Shown here: one piece after another, positions 1 through 9,305 of the stretch
Layout of the letters: every line of letters begins with the position of its first letter
How positions within the stretch are numbered: the stretch's first letter is position 1
From: Hyaloscypha bicolor E
Taxonomy: Eukaryota > Ascomycota > Leotiomycetes > Helotiales > Hyaloscyphaceae
Assembly: GCF_002865645.1 (NCBI RefSeq)
Contig: NW_020194512.1
Coordinates: forward strand, 2,707,183-2,771,182
DNA: 64,000 bases
Reading direction: 5' to 3'
The notes under the pieces: model-generated
What the model saw: only the letters and a program-made list of their open reading frames with translations
What the model was told of the DNA's origin: nothing
The model's database searches: none
Program-made: the position numbers and the translations under genes

Positions 1-2
1 CG

Positions 3-1174
3 CATATGATGGGCGCTGTCACGCAAGCTGGTGGTACTCGACTTCCCATTGGGAACCAAGATCTCATTCTGGCTTCAGAAGACAACATATTCGACGAGCT
101 GAAGACGACTCGATGCACAAGCTGGCAATTCGAACTCCGGCAAATGGAGAAGAGCAATCGAATCCTAGCAGAAGAACTCGCAGCCTTGCTACAGAATAAG
201 AAGAAGCGAAAACGGCGCAAGGGAGGATCGACGACGCGCGACTGTGCGAACTGCCATACTCGAGTGACACCCGAATGGCGGCGAGGGCCGAGCGGGAACA
301 GGGACCTGTGTAATAGTTGCGGGCTGCGGTGGGCCAAACAGGTGAGTGGAAGTACTTCTGATCACAGTAGAACCGTCCGACGATCATCGTATAAGGGGTT
401 GTCCCAGTCAGACTCGTCCACATCTCGAAGTTAATCAGCTCGATGATTACCCGTCCCCTAAAACCACCATCGCGGTTGCTTTACTGTTTCTATCGATATT
501 TGCTACGTATTCGGCGGAAAAGAGTATTTGAGAAGGGAAATTAAAATACGAGGCAAGATGCCGTATTACTTTCGATTGCCACGGCTACTTCGCCTGTTCT
601 GTTCTGTTCTATACCCACGCCGTCACATCACTTCGTTTTGCTCTGTCTTGCTTGCTCGCCCTGTCCTGCTGCGCTTAGTAAATGTCAGCGTTCCGCTACA
701 CTCTGCCTCCCCACCTCATTCCAATATCTCTTTCATTCACCACAAATCATCCATCCCTTCCCAACCCCTCACTAACCTTTACTTCCTCAGACCGGCCGCG
801 TCTCCCCCCGCACCTCCACCCGAGGCGGCGACGGCTCCAAGCCCTCTCAATCACAGTCGCAAACCCAAAACAACTCGCAGACCCAATCCCAGCACTCCAA
901 CTCACCTGTCCACTCCTCGCCTCTCGCACAGGAAGTGTCCACAGTCCAGAGTACATCGAACACCCCGAATCTGAACCGGGTGGTCCAGAAGGAGGGCGAT
1001 ATGAAAGGGGAGGGAGCCGCGATGGTGGAGAGTTTGGGCGGCAGGAGCACGGCGGAGAGTCGGCCAGTACATGGGCTTAGCCAGGGGTTTAGAGAGGGGG
1101 GCGAGAGGGGGATTACGAGGATCGGGGAGGAGGGGGCTGATATTTTTGCCTCTCTCCCCCCCATATTCCATTGA
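3..1174 (+). CDS. wc-1: White collar 1 blue-light receptor/transcription factor, C-terminal part (5' end outside window)
   Basis: WC-1 is the fungal flavin-binding blue-light receptor and, with WC-2, a GATA-type transcription factor in the nucleus. Only the C-terminal part is here; the frame is open from base 3. Exons are 3-341 and 791-1174. The first exon has the conserved stretch [19 protein letters not shown], a basic NLS-like run ([10 protein letters not shown]) and a GATA zinc finger CX2CX18CX2C (CANC...CNSC) followed by GLRWAKQ. The 449-bp intron starts GTGAGT and ends with branch site ACTAAC and CTTCCTCAG. The second exon opens with [13 protein letters not shown], the WC-1 hallmark just after the finger, then a Q/S-rich tail, and ends in PPIFH-stop. 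If the intron is retained, translation stops at 434. The gene is housekeeping and likely borders the cluster to its right. Confidence 0.93.
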
Positions 1175-2681
1175 TCTCCTCTGCTTCACCAAGGAAATGC
1201 GGGAGGTGGAGGATGGTGTAATGTGCAAGCAAGTTAATGTCGGAATTGGAATTGATGAGGGATGTTTGCTACGTGGTACCGGCCGGACGAGAATCTTTTG
1301 TGGAGAGTTCAGCGTTCTGTTGCTTTGGAGAATGGAGTTGGGATTTGGTCGGGATAGCTTTCTTTATGAGATGCAAGATGAGATCAATTGCGAAGATGAT
1401 GAGATTAGATAGCATCCTTAGTTTGATTGAGCACATGGATTGCTTTCGCTCCGCACCATCTCAAGTCTACTACCGTTTCAGTCGTTGCAACGAGTCCAGA
1501 AGTTGTGGCGGTGGTCTGTGAATGGAAATCCCAATGAAAATCTCCTTCACATCTTTGGTGCGAAAAGGAGTGCTTTCGTCGCTAACCCGGCCCCCCTTTT
1601 AATGCTCGCTTACTGTTTAGAGAGTAGGTAGGCTGCAATACTAAGACAGGGACGCATGCATCTTTTCGTTACCTGAATAAATGTGATGACTTGTTAAGAG
1701 CTTAATCGTAGCCTCACTTCGATTAGCACCATATAGAATTTTACGTACAACCCTGGATACAAAGTTGAATAACTCTGCCCGTTAATCTAGCAATAATCCT
1801 CAAGGTAATAGGGATCGGATTGCATTGTTTACAGGCTATTATGGCACCAAGCACATATTATACCCGGACTTGACACTGCAGTTAATTAACCACTTTGCTT
1901 GCCAGGGAGAGTCGTCGCACGATTTTATGGCCTGGAACTCTTGCAGCAGCCGCACTATTATATACACGATCTCGGTTAGAGGCTTAGAGCGAATTACTAG
2001 CCAAGGCAGATTCGAGAACCCCTATTAAAAGAAGGAAAGCCCCACGTATAATAAAAGAAATGAATTTGAATATACTTAATAATGTAATAATAATTAAGCT
2101 ATTATATTCCCACATTTATACTACGGTTTGTTTTCATTATAAATATAAATATACTAAAACCTTTAATAAATAAAGGAGCATTTATTTATAGCTCCTTAAA
2201 AACGTTTTTTTTCTTTATTATTTTCGTTGTTCTCTTAAAACGGATCGTTTCCTTATTAATTACCTTATCATTAGATATATTAATTAGTTCTCAAGTCGAT
2301 TAAAACAGCTTGTAAAAATTACCGCTCGGCCTTCTCTTATATAACTATGCCAGCCTTGTGAGACTAGGGAGAGAAGATGCTGACCTCCTACAGTCCTACC
2401 TAGTGATCTCGGACCAACGCATCTCGGCCAGGGAATACCATAGTCTGTAGGCTCTCCTGGAAATCCCAAGCTAGACATCATAAAGACAACACTGACATAT
2501 TTCTTTGCCTGAACGCCTGATCTTAAGGACTATCCGAGGATTCAAACAATTAGAGTTCATTGAAGCATGGAAGGTCTAAAAACAAACGACTACCCTCGCG
2601 GCTGCAGACTCATAACGCCATTGCGTCGATCAGTTTATGTTGGCAAACTTTTTAACCCAGCGGCGTTATCCTAAGGAAAAT
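1175..2681. other. Intergenic region between wc-1 and UGT
   Basis: This holds the wc-1 3' flank followed by the UGT 3' flank. No convincing gene was seen. About 2030-2290 is AT-rich and contains a small hairpin at roughly 2176-2200 (stem AAGGAGC/GCTCCTT). A 65-codon minus-strand frame at 2284-2481 has no recognisable motif and is not called. Confidence 0.5.
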
Positions 2682-4392
2682 TTATCTCACATACGCCAGC
2701 TCGGCGACTTTCCGAGCTGCAATGTCGCGTCCCTTGTCCCCTGCTTGCACCTTGTCACCTAACTGCTTCGCCTTGTTGCGAAAGGAAACACTATCCCGAG
2801 CCCCATCCAGAGCTCTCAGAAGGGAGTTAGTCAAACATTCACTCGTCCAATCCGGACTTGTCTCCCTACAGCCCCAAACCCCCACACCAATGGTCTCGGC
2901 CAGAGCGGCAAAGTTATACAGGTCGGCCCAGAGTGGAAGGATGACCTGAGGGAGACCGGCGCTAGTCATATGTCAGCAGTAAAGTGGTAACTCTCGCAAG
3001 TGCCGACTCACGCAATGGCCTCGTGATAGCAGTTAGACCCGCCGTGGTGGACAGAAGCGACAATATCCCCGGTCTCGAGGAGTGATGATGGGTCGGCAAT
3101 TAGCCAGTTCGGCATTCTCATCCGGCCGCTATCGAGGTATGGCTTGAGAGGCAGCAAGCCGTCATCCGGATATTCGCCCATCTTATTGAACTTCCATAGG
3201 ATTTGAAAGTCAAACTTCGATAGCACCTCAGCTATGGCTATGGACATTGATGCAGCCCGTCTCTCGTCGTACTAATGCAGTTCAGGTTAACTTCTGTCAC
3301 TGAAGTGAACTCGAAATCGGCCTCCTATAAAAGATGCGACTCACGGCAAGGTTGCTTCCAAGGTTGATAAGTACAGTCGGAGCTCTCTTCAGCCAGGCGG
3401 CCAGCTCAGGATCTTGTTGAGAGGCCGGAGCCCCTGAAAGAAGGATAGGACCGGCGCAGGTGATGTTAGGTGGAACAAAGTCCAACGGGATCATCGCACC
3501 CTCGGTAGTTTGAGTGATCCATGGGGCGTCAGGGCGATGGATCCCGAAAAGATTGATGGGATCTTTAAGCCCCTTTTCTCTGAGAGCGGCCTTCTTGGCA
3601 GATAAGTCTGGTGTCGTCATCGCAGCGTAAACATAACGCATATTCATGTAGATGTTTTCGGGGATATTTCGGAGAGGGACCGGAAAAGAAAAGCCTGACG
3701 AGGGTCTTTAGCTGTGAGCTAAATGTCCCCTTCAAATGAAGATACTAGACTTACGCAAGGTACTTCCAGAACATGTTTCGGAGCGGCTGGCTACCCAGAA
3801 AATTGTCCACAAGGGTGTTTGGCGTAATGAAGGCATGCTGGCGGTTCTTGTTGCGGGTGATGTCTATAGCAGGTCGAAACCAAGAATCCAAGATAACGAC
3901 TGCCGGGTCCACCTCGTCAATGATTGCACCGAGCTCTTCGAAGATCTTTATATGATCCTCGACGGACCATGGCGAGATCCAGAGCTGTATATGCTCTGCA
4001 AGGGAGGTAATGCTGGTCCAACCCGGGGAAGAGATGAAACTCCTGCCTTCTTTCGCAATCGCCTGGGCGAAGGTCAACCCCTTGAGCTCGTGAAATACAA
4101 TGTCGCCCGCGGCCGGGGTCTTGGCCCAGGCAAATGATGAGATACTCTCCAGTTTGCGCCGAACGCCCGGGAAAGAGGCGTAGTGGACGTCCAGGTCCGG
4201 GTAGTTCTCCAACAGCGCTGACGAAGTGGCAAGGTGCATATTGGACAGGCCATGTTCGCTATTTGTGATGAAGAGGATTGTTTTATTTTTGCCTTGGATG
4301 TACGGATCATGCTGCGGCGTGTTTCCTTCCGAGAAGAGAAAGGCGATAGACGCAGCGAGCAAAGCACCGAGGAGGACGAGCCGGGTAACCAT
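2682..4392 (-). CDS. UDP-glycosyltransferase (GT1 family)
   Basis: Likely transfers a sugar from a UDP-sugar to a hydroxylated small molecule. Rebuilt as four exons: 4392-3755, 3705-3345, 3271-3012 and 2961-2682. The introns are 49, 73 and 50 bp with GTAAGT/GTGAGT donors and CTCAC, CTGAAC and CTGAC branch sites, giving 512 aa in one frame. Residues 1-22 form a hydrophobic signal/anchor. An acceptor-side His lies in NSEHGLSNMH (about residue 47). The UDP-binding signature HHGGSNCYHEAIAAGLPQ begins near residue 408 and continues LPLWADLYNFAALAE. Length fits fungal UGTs, but no C-terminal membrane helix is seen. It is divergent from the acyltransferase at 5008 (615 bp between starts), which suggests shared control. 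A possible TATA (TATAAG on the minus strand, 4486-4481) lies ~90 bp upstream of the ATG. Sugar and acceptor are unknown. Confidence 0.9.
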
Positions 4393-5007
4393 GATGACAA
4401 GTGATTGCTCTTGGTGGCAGAGTAGTGGTCGTAGTATTATGGCAAGCGCAACCGATTACAGCGTGGCCCGCCTCCCAAATCTTATACCAGTCGGCCCATG
4501 CATTACTCAAAGCACCTCGAGGGGTTATGAGGACAACCATTACCCTAGACTGAACCTAAATAGCACTAATAAGCCCTAATGCATGTTACTTGATATTACG
4601 AATAATGTAGTTACGAGCTACTGATTGCATTATGTATATACAAAGCATATGGTAGATATATGCCTTGGTTTTCTCAAGTTGTTAGTACAGCATCTCCTAT
4701 ACTATAGCAGGCCCATTTGGAATGCAGGACTGGGCATGTCGACTTGAAGTGCACACAGGCACAAAGTACTCCAGGTGGCCCCCAGTCGCCAAATCCCGGG
4801 CGGTCCCGCAGCTGATGCGCATTGTTGCGGTCTTACATAGTATAAGTAGTACAGTAAGCGCCACTTGTCACCCCACTTGTCCCCAGTGTGCGGGGTACGG
4901 AAGTACCTCCCGTGCTCATCCTGCCAAGGCCCGGGCTGCCACTTCATCACTCTTCTGTCTAACTGTACTTTTGTTGTGGCTCTTCGCAGCCTGAACATCA
5001 CGTCGTT
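4393..5007. promoter_or_regulatory. Divergent promoter region, UGT / acyltransferase
   Basis: A 615-bp spacer separates two diverging start codons. It must carry both promoters. TATA-like motifs are visible on both sides (CTTATA at 4481-4486 for the UGT; TATAAGTA near 4850 for the acyltransferase). No regulator binding site is claimed. Confidence 0.5.
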
Positions 5008-6615
5008 ATGTCTGGTCTCCTCACCTATCTGCCGTTCTTCAAGAACAAGCAGCCTCCACTACCGGAGCTTCTTGAAACCGATGACATCATCCCTGTGCAC
5101 TTATTCGACGACTCTGCGGCAGCGCGCGGGATAGTACTGGTGTGGACATACAAGTTCGACGATGTCCTGGACCCTGGCAAGCTCCATGCTGCCTTGTCGC
5201 AGCTTTTTCAGATGGATGGGTGGCGGAGGTTCAGTGGGAGGTTCAGGTATCGGGTAAGATAGCGGCGGCACCGCTTTGCTATTTTCACATGTTTTTCTTC
5301 ATCAACGGTTGCCTCTTCTTGCCGCTAATTCGGGCTATAGCCGGATGGGAGTTTGGAGATACATGTCCCAAATATTTGTTCAGAGGAGCGTCCGGCCGTG
5401 CATTTTACCAAAGAACACCATGATAGCCCCATGACGGAGCACCCGTTGGCCGCCAAGCTGCCACGGCCAACGGGTCAAGTTACTACTTATTCCGGCCCCA
5501 GGGAGTTTTGCTCTCTCGGACTAGGCCCTGGGACGCCTCGCAACATAAATGACTTCGTCTTCTCCGGCAAACCCCAATTCTGTTTGCATGTGCAGACGTT
5601 CACAGACGGCACTCTCGTATCTGTCACGCACTCTCACATATCAACCGACTTGATGGGATTGGCATCCATACTTGAAGCATGGAGTCTCGTTCTGGCCGGA
5701 AAGCCGGAAGCTGTGGCTCCAATGGTGGGATATCGCGAAGACGCCTTTGATGGCCTATGGAACCCGGCACCCAAGCAACGCCATGTTCTGGCGGACAAGG
5801 TGCTCGACGGGTGGCGCCTCAAATATTGGGGACTACGCAGCTTGTATGATTCGTGGCGCTGCCCGGATGTGCAATCGCGCACCTTGTGTGTCCCAAGGCA
5901 CACGATGGAGAACATTATGCAAGAAGCGAGGAGTCACATCGTGGTCGAAGTCGATGATGCTACCTCTTCGGGGTCCAGCAAGCCCTTCATCAGCGAAGGA
6001 GACGTTCTGACCGCTGTGGCCTGCCGAATGCTGGCGCAGTACCACGGGCCCGGCTCGGGTCGGGAGTTGGCGACCATCATGGCCTTGGACCCTCGAAGTC
6101 GCGCCCGGTCGGTTTTCCGTCAAGACGCAGCATACGTCCAAAACTCGCCAACAAATATTTACTTCTTCTGTCGCGCCAACGAAGCTCTCGAGCTGCCGCT
6201 GGGTAAGCTGGCCCGCTTGGTGCGCGAGGCCATAGCAACCCAGGCCGCGGAAGAACAGCTAAAGGCAGCCGCATCTCTTTCCTTGGAGTCGATGAGGGCA
6301 ACCAAGATGCCGGTCATCTTTGGTGACAAGAATATGGCCACCCAATTCATGTCCAACTGGACCAAAGGTAACCTTGCCGAGAAGATGGACTTCAGTCCAG
6401 CGGTCGTGCGAGACGCGGCTCCGGGGCTAGGAAAGAGCAAACGAGGGCATCCCGTGTACTATCACGCATCTGACCCATCCCACAATGCGGTCTTGGTCAT
6501 TTCGAGCATTTTTGTCGTCGTGGGAAAGGACTATGACGGCAACACTTGGTTCTCCATTTCGTTACCGGGCAAGATGTGGTCGGATTTGATGGATTACTTA
6601 GAGCGATTCGCATGA
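5008..6615 (+). CDS. BAHD-type acyltransferase (PF02458-like, trichothecene 3-O-acetyltransferase relatives)
   Basis: Predicted to move an acyl group from acyl-CoA to a hydroxyl of a metabolite, in the cytosol. Two exons, 5008-5253 and 5341-6615; the 87-bp intron is GTAAGA...CTAAT...CTATAG, and the phase-0 join gives 506 aa. The catalytic HxxxD motif is HISTD at residues 181-185, in VTHSHISTDLMG. The plant-type DFGWG motif was not found, as is common in fungal members. The C-terminal part has the usual hydrophobic strand (VLVISSIFVVVG) before the end. It faces away from the UGT and ends 297 bp from the 3' end of the UbiA gene, so the pair is convergent. An acetyl or other acyl donor cannot be told from sequence. 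No disabling change seen. Confidence 0.9.
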
Positions 6616-6912
6616 ATTCATTTGTGAATAATTCCGACGAAGAATCCACACAGTCCTCATAACTTCTTGCTCATATCAATCAAGAGAGTCCTGTCATGTA
6701 CATATCCTTTGCTCTCTGCTTTTATGTACAGGATGACTGGAGTATTGAGTATTAGCTGACAAACTGCGTTATTCGCTTGGAGACGCCAGGGACATTTCAT
6801 TCTATTGTAGAGAATCTAAAGCACATATTCTATTCTATACACCTCCGTTTTCCACCACCATCCGGGCCCATAGTCCCGCAAACAGCCAATCCAGCTCCGT
6901 CAAAGTTCCTCA

Positions 6913-7920
6913 TCAGCTGTGCAAGGCTGCTTGTGCAAACAGTACAGGAACAAGGCCAAAGAGCGACATACATCCCCAAGCCCAGTAGTTGTCTCTTGGA
7001 TACTTTAAGATCTGCCAGTAAGCAGTCATTGTCAGTCCCATTCGCAGGATTGCATGAGCAAGTTGCGGAGACCGCACGATGATGCCACTCGCCGTGAAAG
7101 CTATACTTTGCGTCAAGATCGAGTCTAGCACCAACCCCACAACCGTCATGAGAAGCATCGTGTTCTGCTTCCCAAGCCTCACCGGCAGTGTTTTTAGGCC
7201 CTCTTTCGCATCCTCGGCGATGTCCCTCACGTCACAAGAGGTTTCCCGAAAGAATTCATACAAGACCGCAAGGTAGAAACTTCTCCTCCGGAGGTTCCTG
7301 TCACTACATTGGGACTCCGCCTGTCGACAGTAGAAGGCCATGCTTGCCTCTGCACAGACGCTGGCCATACACAATGCCACAACAAGTGATTTTGCCTCGA
7401 TGAGCTGCCCAAAGTTCAGCGGTAGTTCAGCGATCCGAGAGCTGATAGGGAACTTACCAATGTTTTCGGCTTGGCCAGAATTAGACTCTTTGAGGTTGAG
7501 AATCGCGGGATACAAGGAACACCCCAAAGCAGGCCCAGAGGCAAGAATCGATATATATCGATCGCTGTCGGCATGCCCGACAAGACAGTGCATGCAAGCA
7601 CAATGGCCCACAGACCATAGACCCAGATCTTCCAAATCCACTTTGAAGGCCTGCTTGACAGCGGGATATCTTTATATGTGTCGACGGCTGTATAACGCAA
7701 TTATCAATCACTACCCACAAAGCACGGAGCAGTGGACCTTGTCAGTTTGTCACGTACAGTCCACAACAGCCGAGATGGTGCCAATAAGCCCAAGAAGTCT
7801 GCCAGGAAACTGGTACGAGCCAGTGGCTGTCTGTATGGCACCTATCGATGGTGCCAGATGACCCAAGCCCATCAAGGCGGGCATCAAGCCGAGACTGTAG
7901 AATGTGTCCGTGCGTGACAT
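6913..7920 (-). CDS. UbiA-family integral membrane prenyltransferase or terpene cyclase
   Basis: UbiA enzymes bind prenyl diphosphates through two Asp-rich motifs with Mg2+. They prenylate acceptors or, in a few fungal cases (Fma-TC of fumagillin), cyclise the chain. Three exons: 7920-7758, 7687-7458 and 7404-6913; introns are 70 bp (GTACGT...ATACAG) and 53 bp (GTAAGT...GGGCAG). They give 294 aa, the normal family length. Motif 1 is DSVDTYKD (D54xxD57xxxD61); it exists only after the first intron is removed, which supports the model. Motif 2 is DVRDIAED (D189xxD192xxxD196), followed by AKEGLKTLPVRLGK, the typical UbiA loop. Several hydrophobic helices are visible. It shares a 1.4-kb divergent region with the P450. 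Aromatic prenyltransferase versus cyclase cannot be decided here. Confidence 0.87.
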
Positions 7921-8194
7921 TGTGGGTGTTTTATAGAGCCAGGAACAAGATTAGCAGGTGGTTGAAAATGAATGTATGGAATTCCAGGCAAAGGCGATGA
8001 ATATCAGCTCCGCTTGCAAAGGCAGCTTCAAAAATATACCAGATCCAGGGTATCAAGACACGATTAGGAGACTGCAACTGTCTTAAATACCCACCTAGTT
8101 TGATTAAGTAAAATAGTGTCGCCTAATACACCGCTATAGTAAGTGAGGTTCCTTTGGCTAAAAGACCAGTAAAGATCTCTTAAATAGTCGATCA

Positions 8195-8290
8195 TAAACT
8201 AGTTCCTAAATCCTCGTTTCTTATACAGCAAGTACCTGGTTATTGTTAGGCTACAACATTTCTCCTCGATCCATTTGCTAAAGTCCGCAC
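8195..8290 (+). repeat. Diverged direct repeat, copy 1
   Basis: Aligns with 8968-9064 over ~96 bp in the same orientation, with many substitutions. The best conserved core is GCAACATTTCTCCTCGATC followed by ATT, with one early difference (ACAACA in this copy). Origin is unknown: either a duplicated promoter segment or mobile-element debris. Confidence 0.7.
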
Positions 8291-8411
8291 GGAAGGATGG
8301 GGGAATATGCACACTAGAAGTTTACTGTGGTACAGGTTTGCTGCCAACTAGCCTCTGGTACACTAAAGCATTCTCCTGGGGTTACACGGTAAGCACTGCA
8401 CTCGTACAGTA

Positions 8412-8553
8412 TCCCTACGTCCGCTAGATGTTGCCAGCACTAGCGGTCGCATAAATGCGGATAGCCTGATTGGAGAAGACTGTTATATTTTAACCGAACA
8501 AGGGATATTCGCGTGCGGCCGCTAGCGTGGCAATGTCTTAGCGGACGCAGGGA
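8412..8553. mobile_element. MITE-like element with TA target-site duplication
   Basis: A 142-bp element flanked on both sides by TA (8410-8411 and 8554-8555). Its ends are imperfect inverted repeats: the left begins TCCCTACGTCCGCTAG and the right, on the reverse strand, TCCCTGCGTCCGCTAA. The similarity continues inward about 45 bp (TTGCCA...CTAGCGG.CGCA). TA duplication and size fit a non-autonomous Tc1/mariner or pogo derivative. No coding content. Confidence 0.75.
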
Positions 8554-8555
8554 TA

Positions 8556-8577
8556 ACGTGAGATTATGGTCTCACGT
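8556..8577. promoter_or_regulatory. Perfect 8-bp inverted repeat
   Basis: ACGTGAGA, a 6-base loop, then TCTCACGT. It sits directly beside the right TA of the MITE-like element. It could be a dimeric factor site or chance; no function shown. Confidence 0.45.
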
Positions 8578-8588
8578 AAATCCTTACC

Positions 8589-8737
8589 CTTCTCTACTCT
8601 CCCCCACCCCCACCAAATAAAACGTAGCAAGGTCAAGGAGGGGCACGGCCATTCCGATTCGTGCACTTCTGCCGGAACGGCCATGCCAGGTTTGCCACGC
8701 TACGTTATATTTTGGGAGTGGTGGGAGGGGGGAGAAG
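8589..8737. repeat. Foldback (long imperfect inverted repeat)
   Basis: Left arm 8589-8656 and right arm 8673-8737 pair around a 16-base loop. Shared blocks on the two arms include CTTCT, CCCCC..CC, ACGTAGC and GGCC.TTCCG, with small gaps. The structure resembles a foldback transposon or MITE remnant. It lies between the MITE-like element and the P450 start. Confidence 0.7.
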
Positions 8738-8967
8738 CAGCAGAGATTTCTTGTTTTCTAGGCTACGGAATACTTACCCATCCTGTGTTCATCTCCCTTG
8801 TTATCTACGCCTGCCTACAGTATGTTAGGTACCATGCTAACTACATATGGATATCTTGGTTGTGGAAAAGTTATACCACCCCGAGTCTTCCTGCCAGAAT
8901 ACCTGGCTTATTATCCTGGCATAGCGCGTCTACCTCGTGCGGGGTTTTACATACCCACAATACGTAG

Positions 8968-9064
8968 TAAACTAACTTCCTGAATCCTTACTTCTTATGC
9001 AGCAACCATCTAATCATTACCAGGCAGCAACATTTCTCCTCGATCTATTTTCTTAGGTCCACAC
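8968..9064 (+). repeat. Diverged direct repeat, copy 2
   Basis: Partner of 8195-8290, with the same order of motifs (TAAACTA, CTTCTTAT, CAACATTTCTCCTCGATC, GTCC.CAC). It lies about 240 bp upstream of the P450 start. Confidence 0.7.
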
Positions 9065-9305
9065 GACAAGTGTGGATGCACCGGGTGAGCAGGATCTGGC
9101 TCGACGTCACAAAAACGGGATCCTACAGTTGTAGTAGCTCCATGGGTGGAGGAGAGAAAGACGACCGATGGGAAATTTACCATCGAGAAACAAAACGGTT
9201 TCCTCATTGATCAACTACGTCGCCAAGAGCCCGACCACGGTTCTAACTTCCTCTTTGGCAACCTCAAAACCTTTCTAGTCGACCCTGACAACGTCCATTA
9301 CCCCG

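Larger units (their letters stand above)
7921..9305. promoter_or_regulatory. Divergent intergenic region, UbiA / P450, filled with small repeats
   Basis: 1.39 kb between two diverging starts. It contains, in order, a 96-bp repeat copy (8195-8290), a TA-flanked MITE-like element (8412-8553), a short hairpin (8556-8577), a foldback (8589-8737) and a second repeat copy (8968-9064). Several short reading frames cross it, but they follow the inverted-repeat structure and show no family motif. Confidence 0.55.

Noticed and set aside
64..423. Minus-strand 119-codon frame over the wc-1 exon
   Set aside because: It is antisense to the zinc-finger exon, which has clear family motifs; no motif of its own.
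528..1080. Plus-strand frames within and after the wc-1 intron
   Set aside because: They cross the branch site and acceptor of the intron and lie out of frame with the TGRVSPR exon; proline/serine composition comes from CT-rich DNA.
2284..2481. 65-codon minus frame downstream of the UGT
   Set aside because: No motif, lies in an AT-rich flank, and the UGT ends properly at 2682.
8566..8983. 133- and 61-codon plus frames in the UbiA/P450 spacer
   Set aside because: The longer one overlaps the foldback arms; both lack family motifs or coding-like composition.
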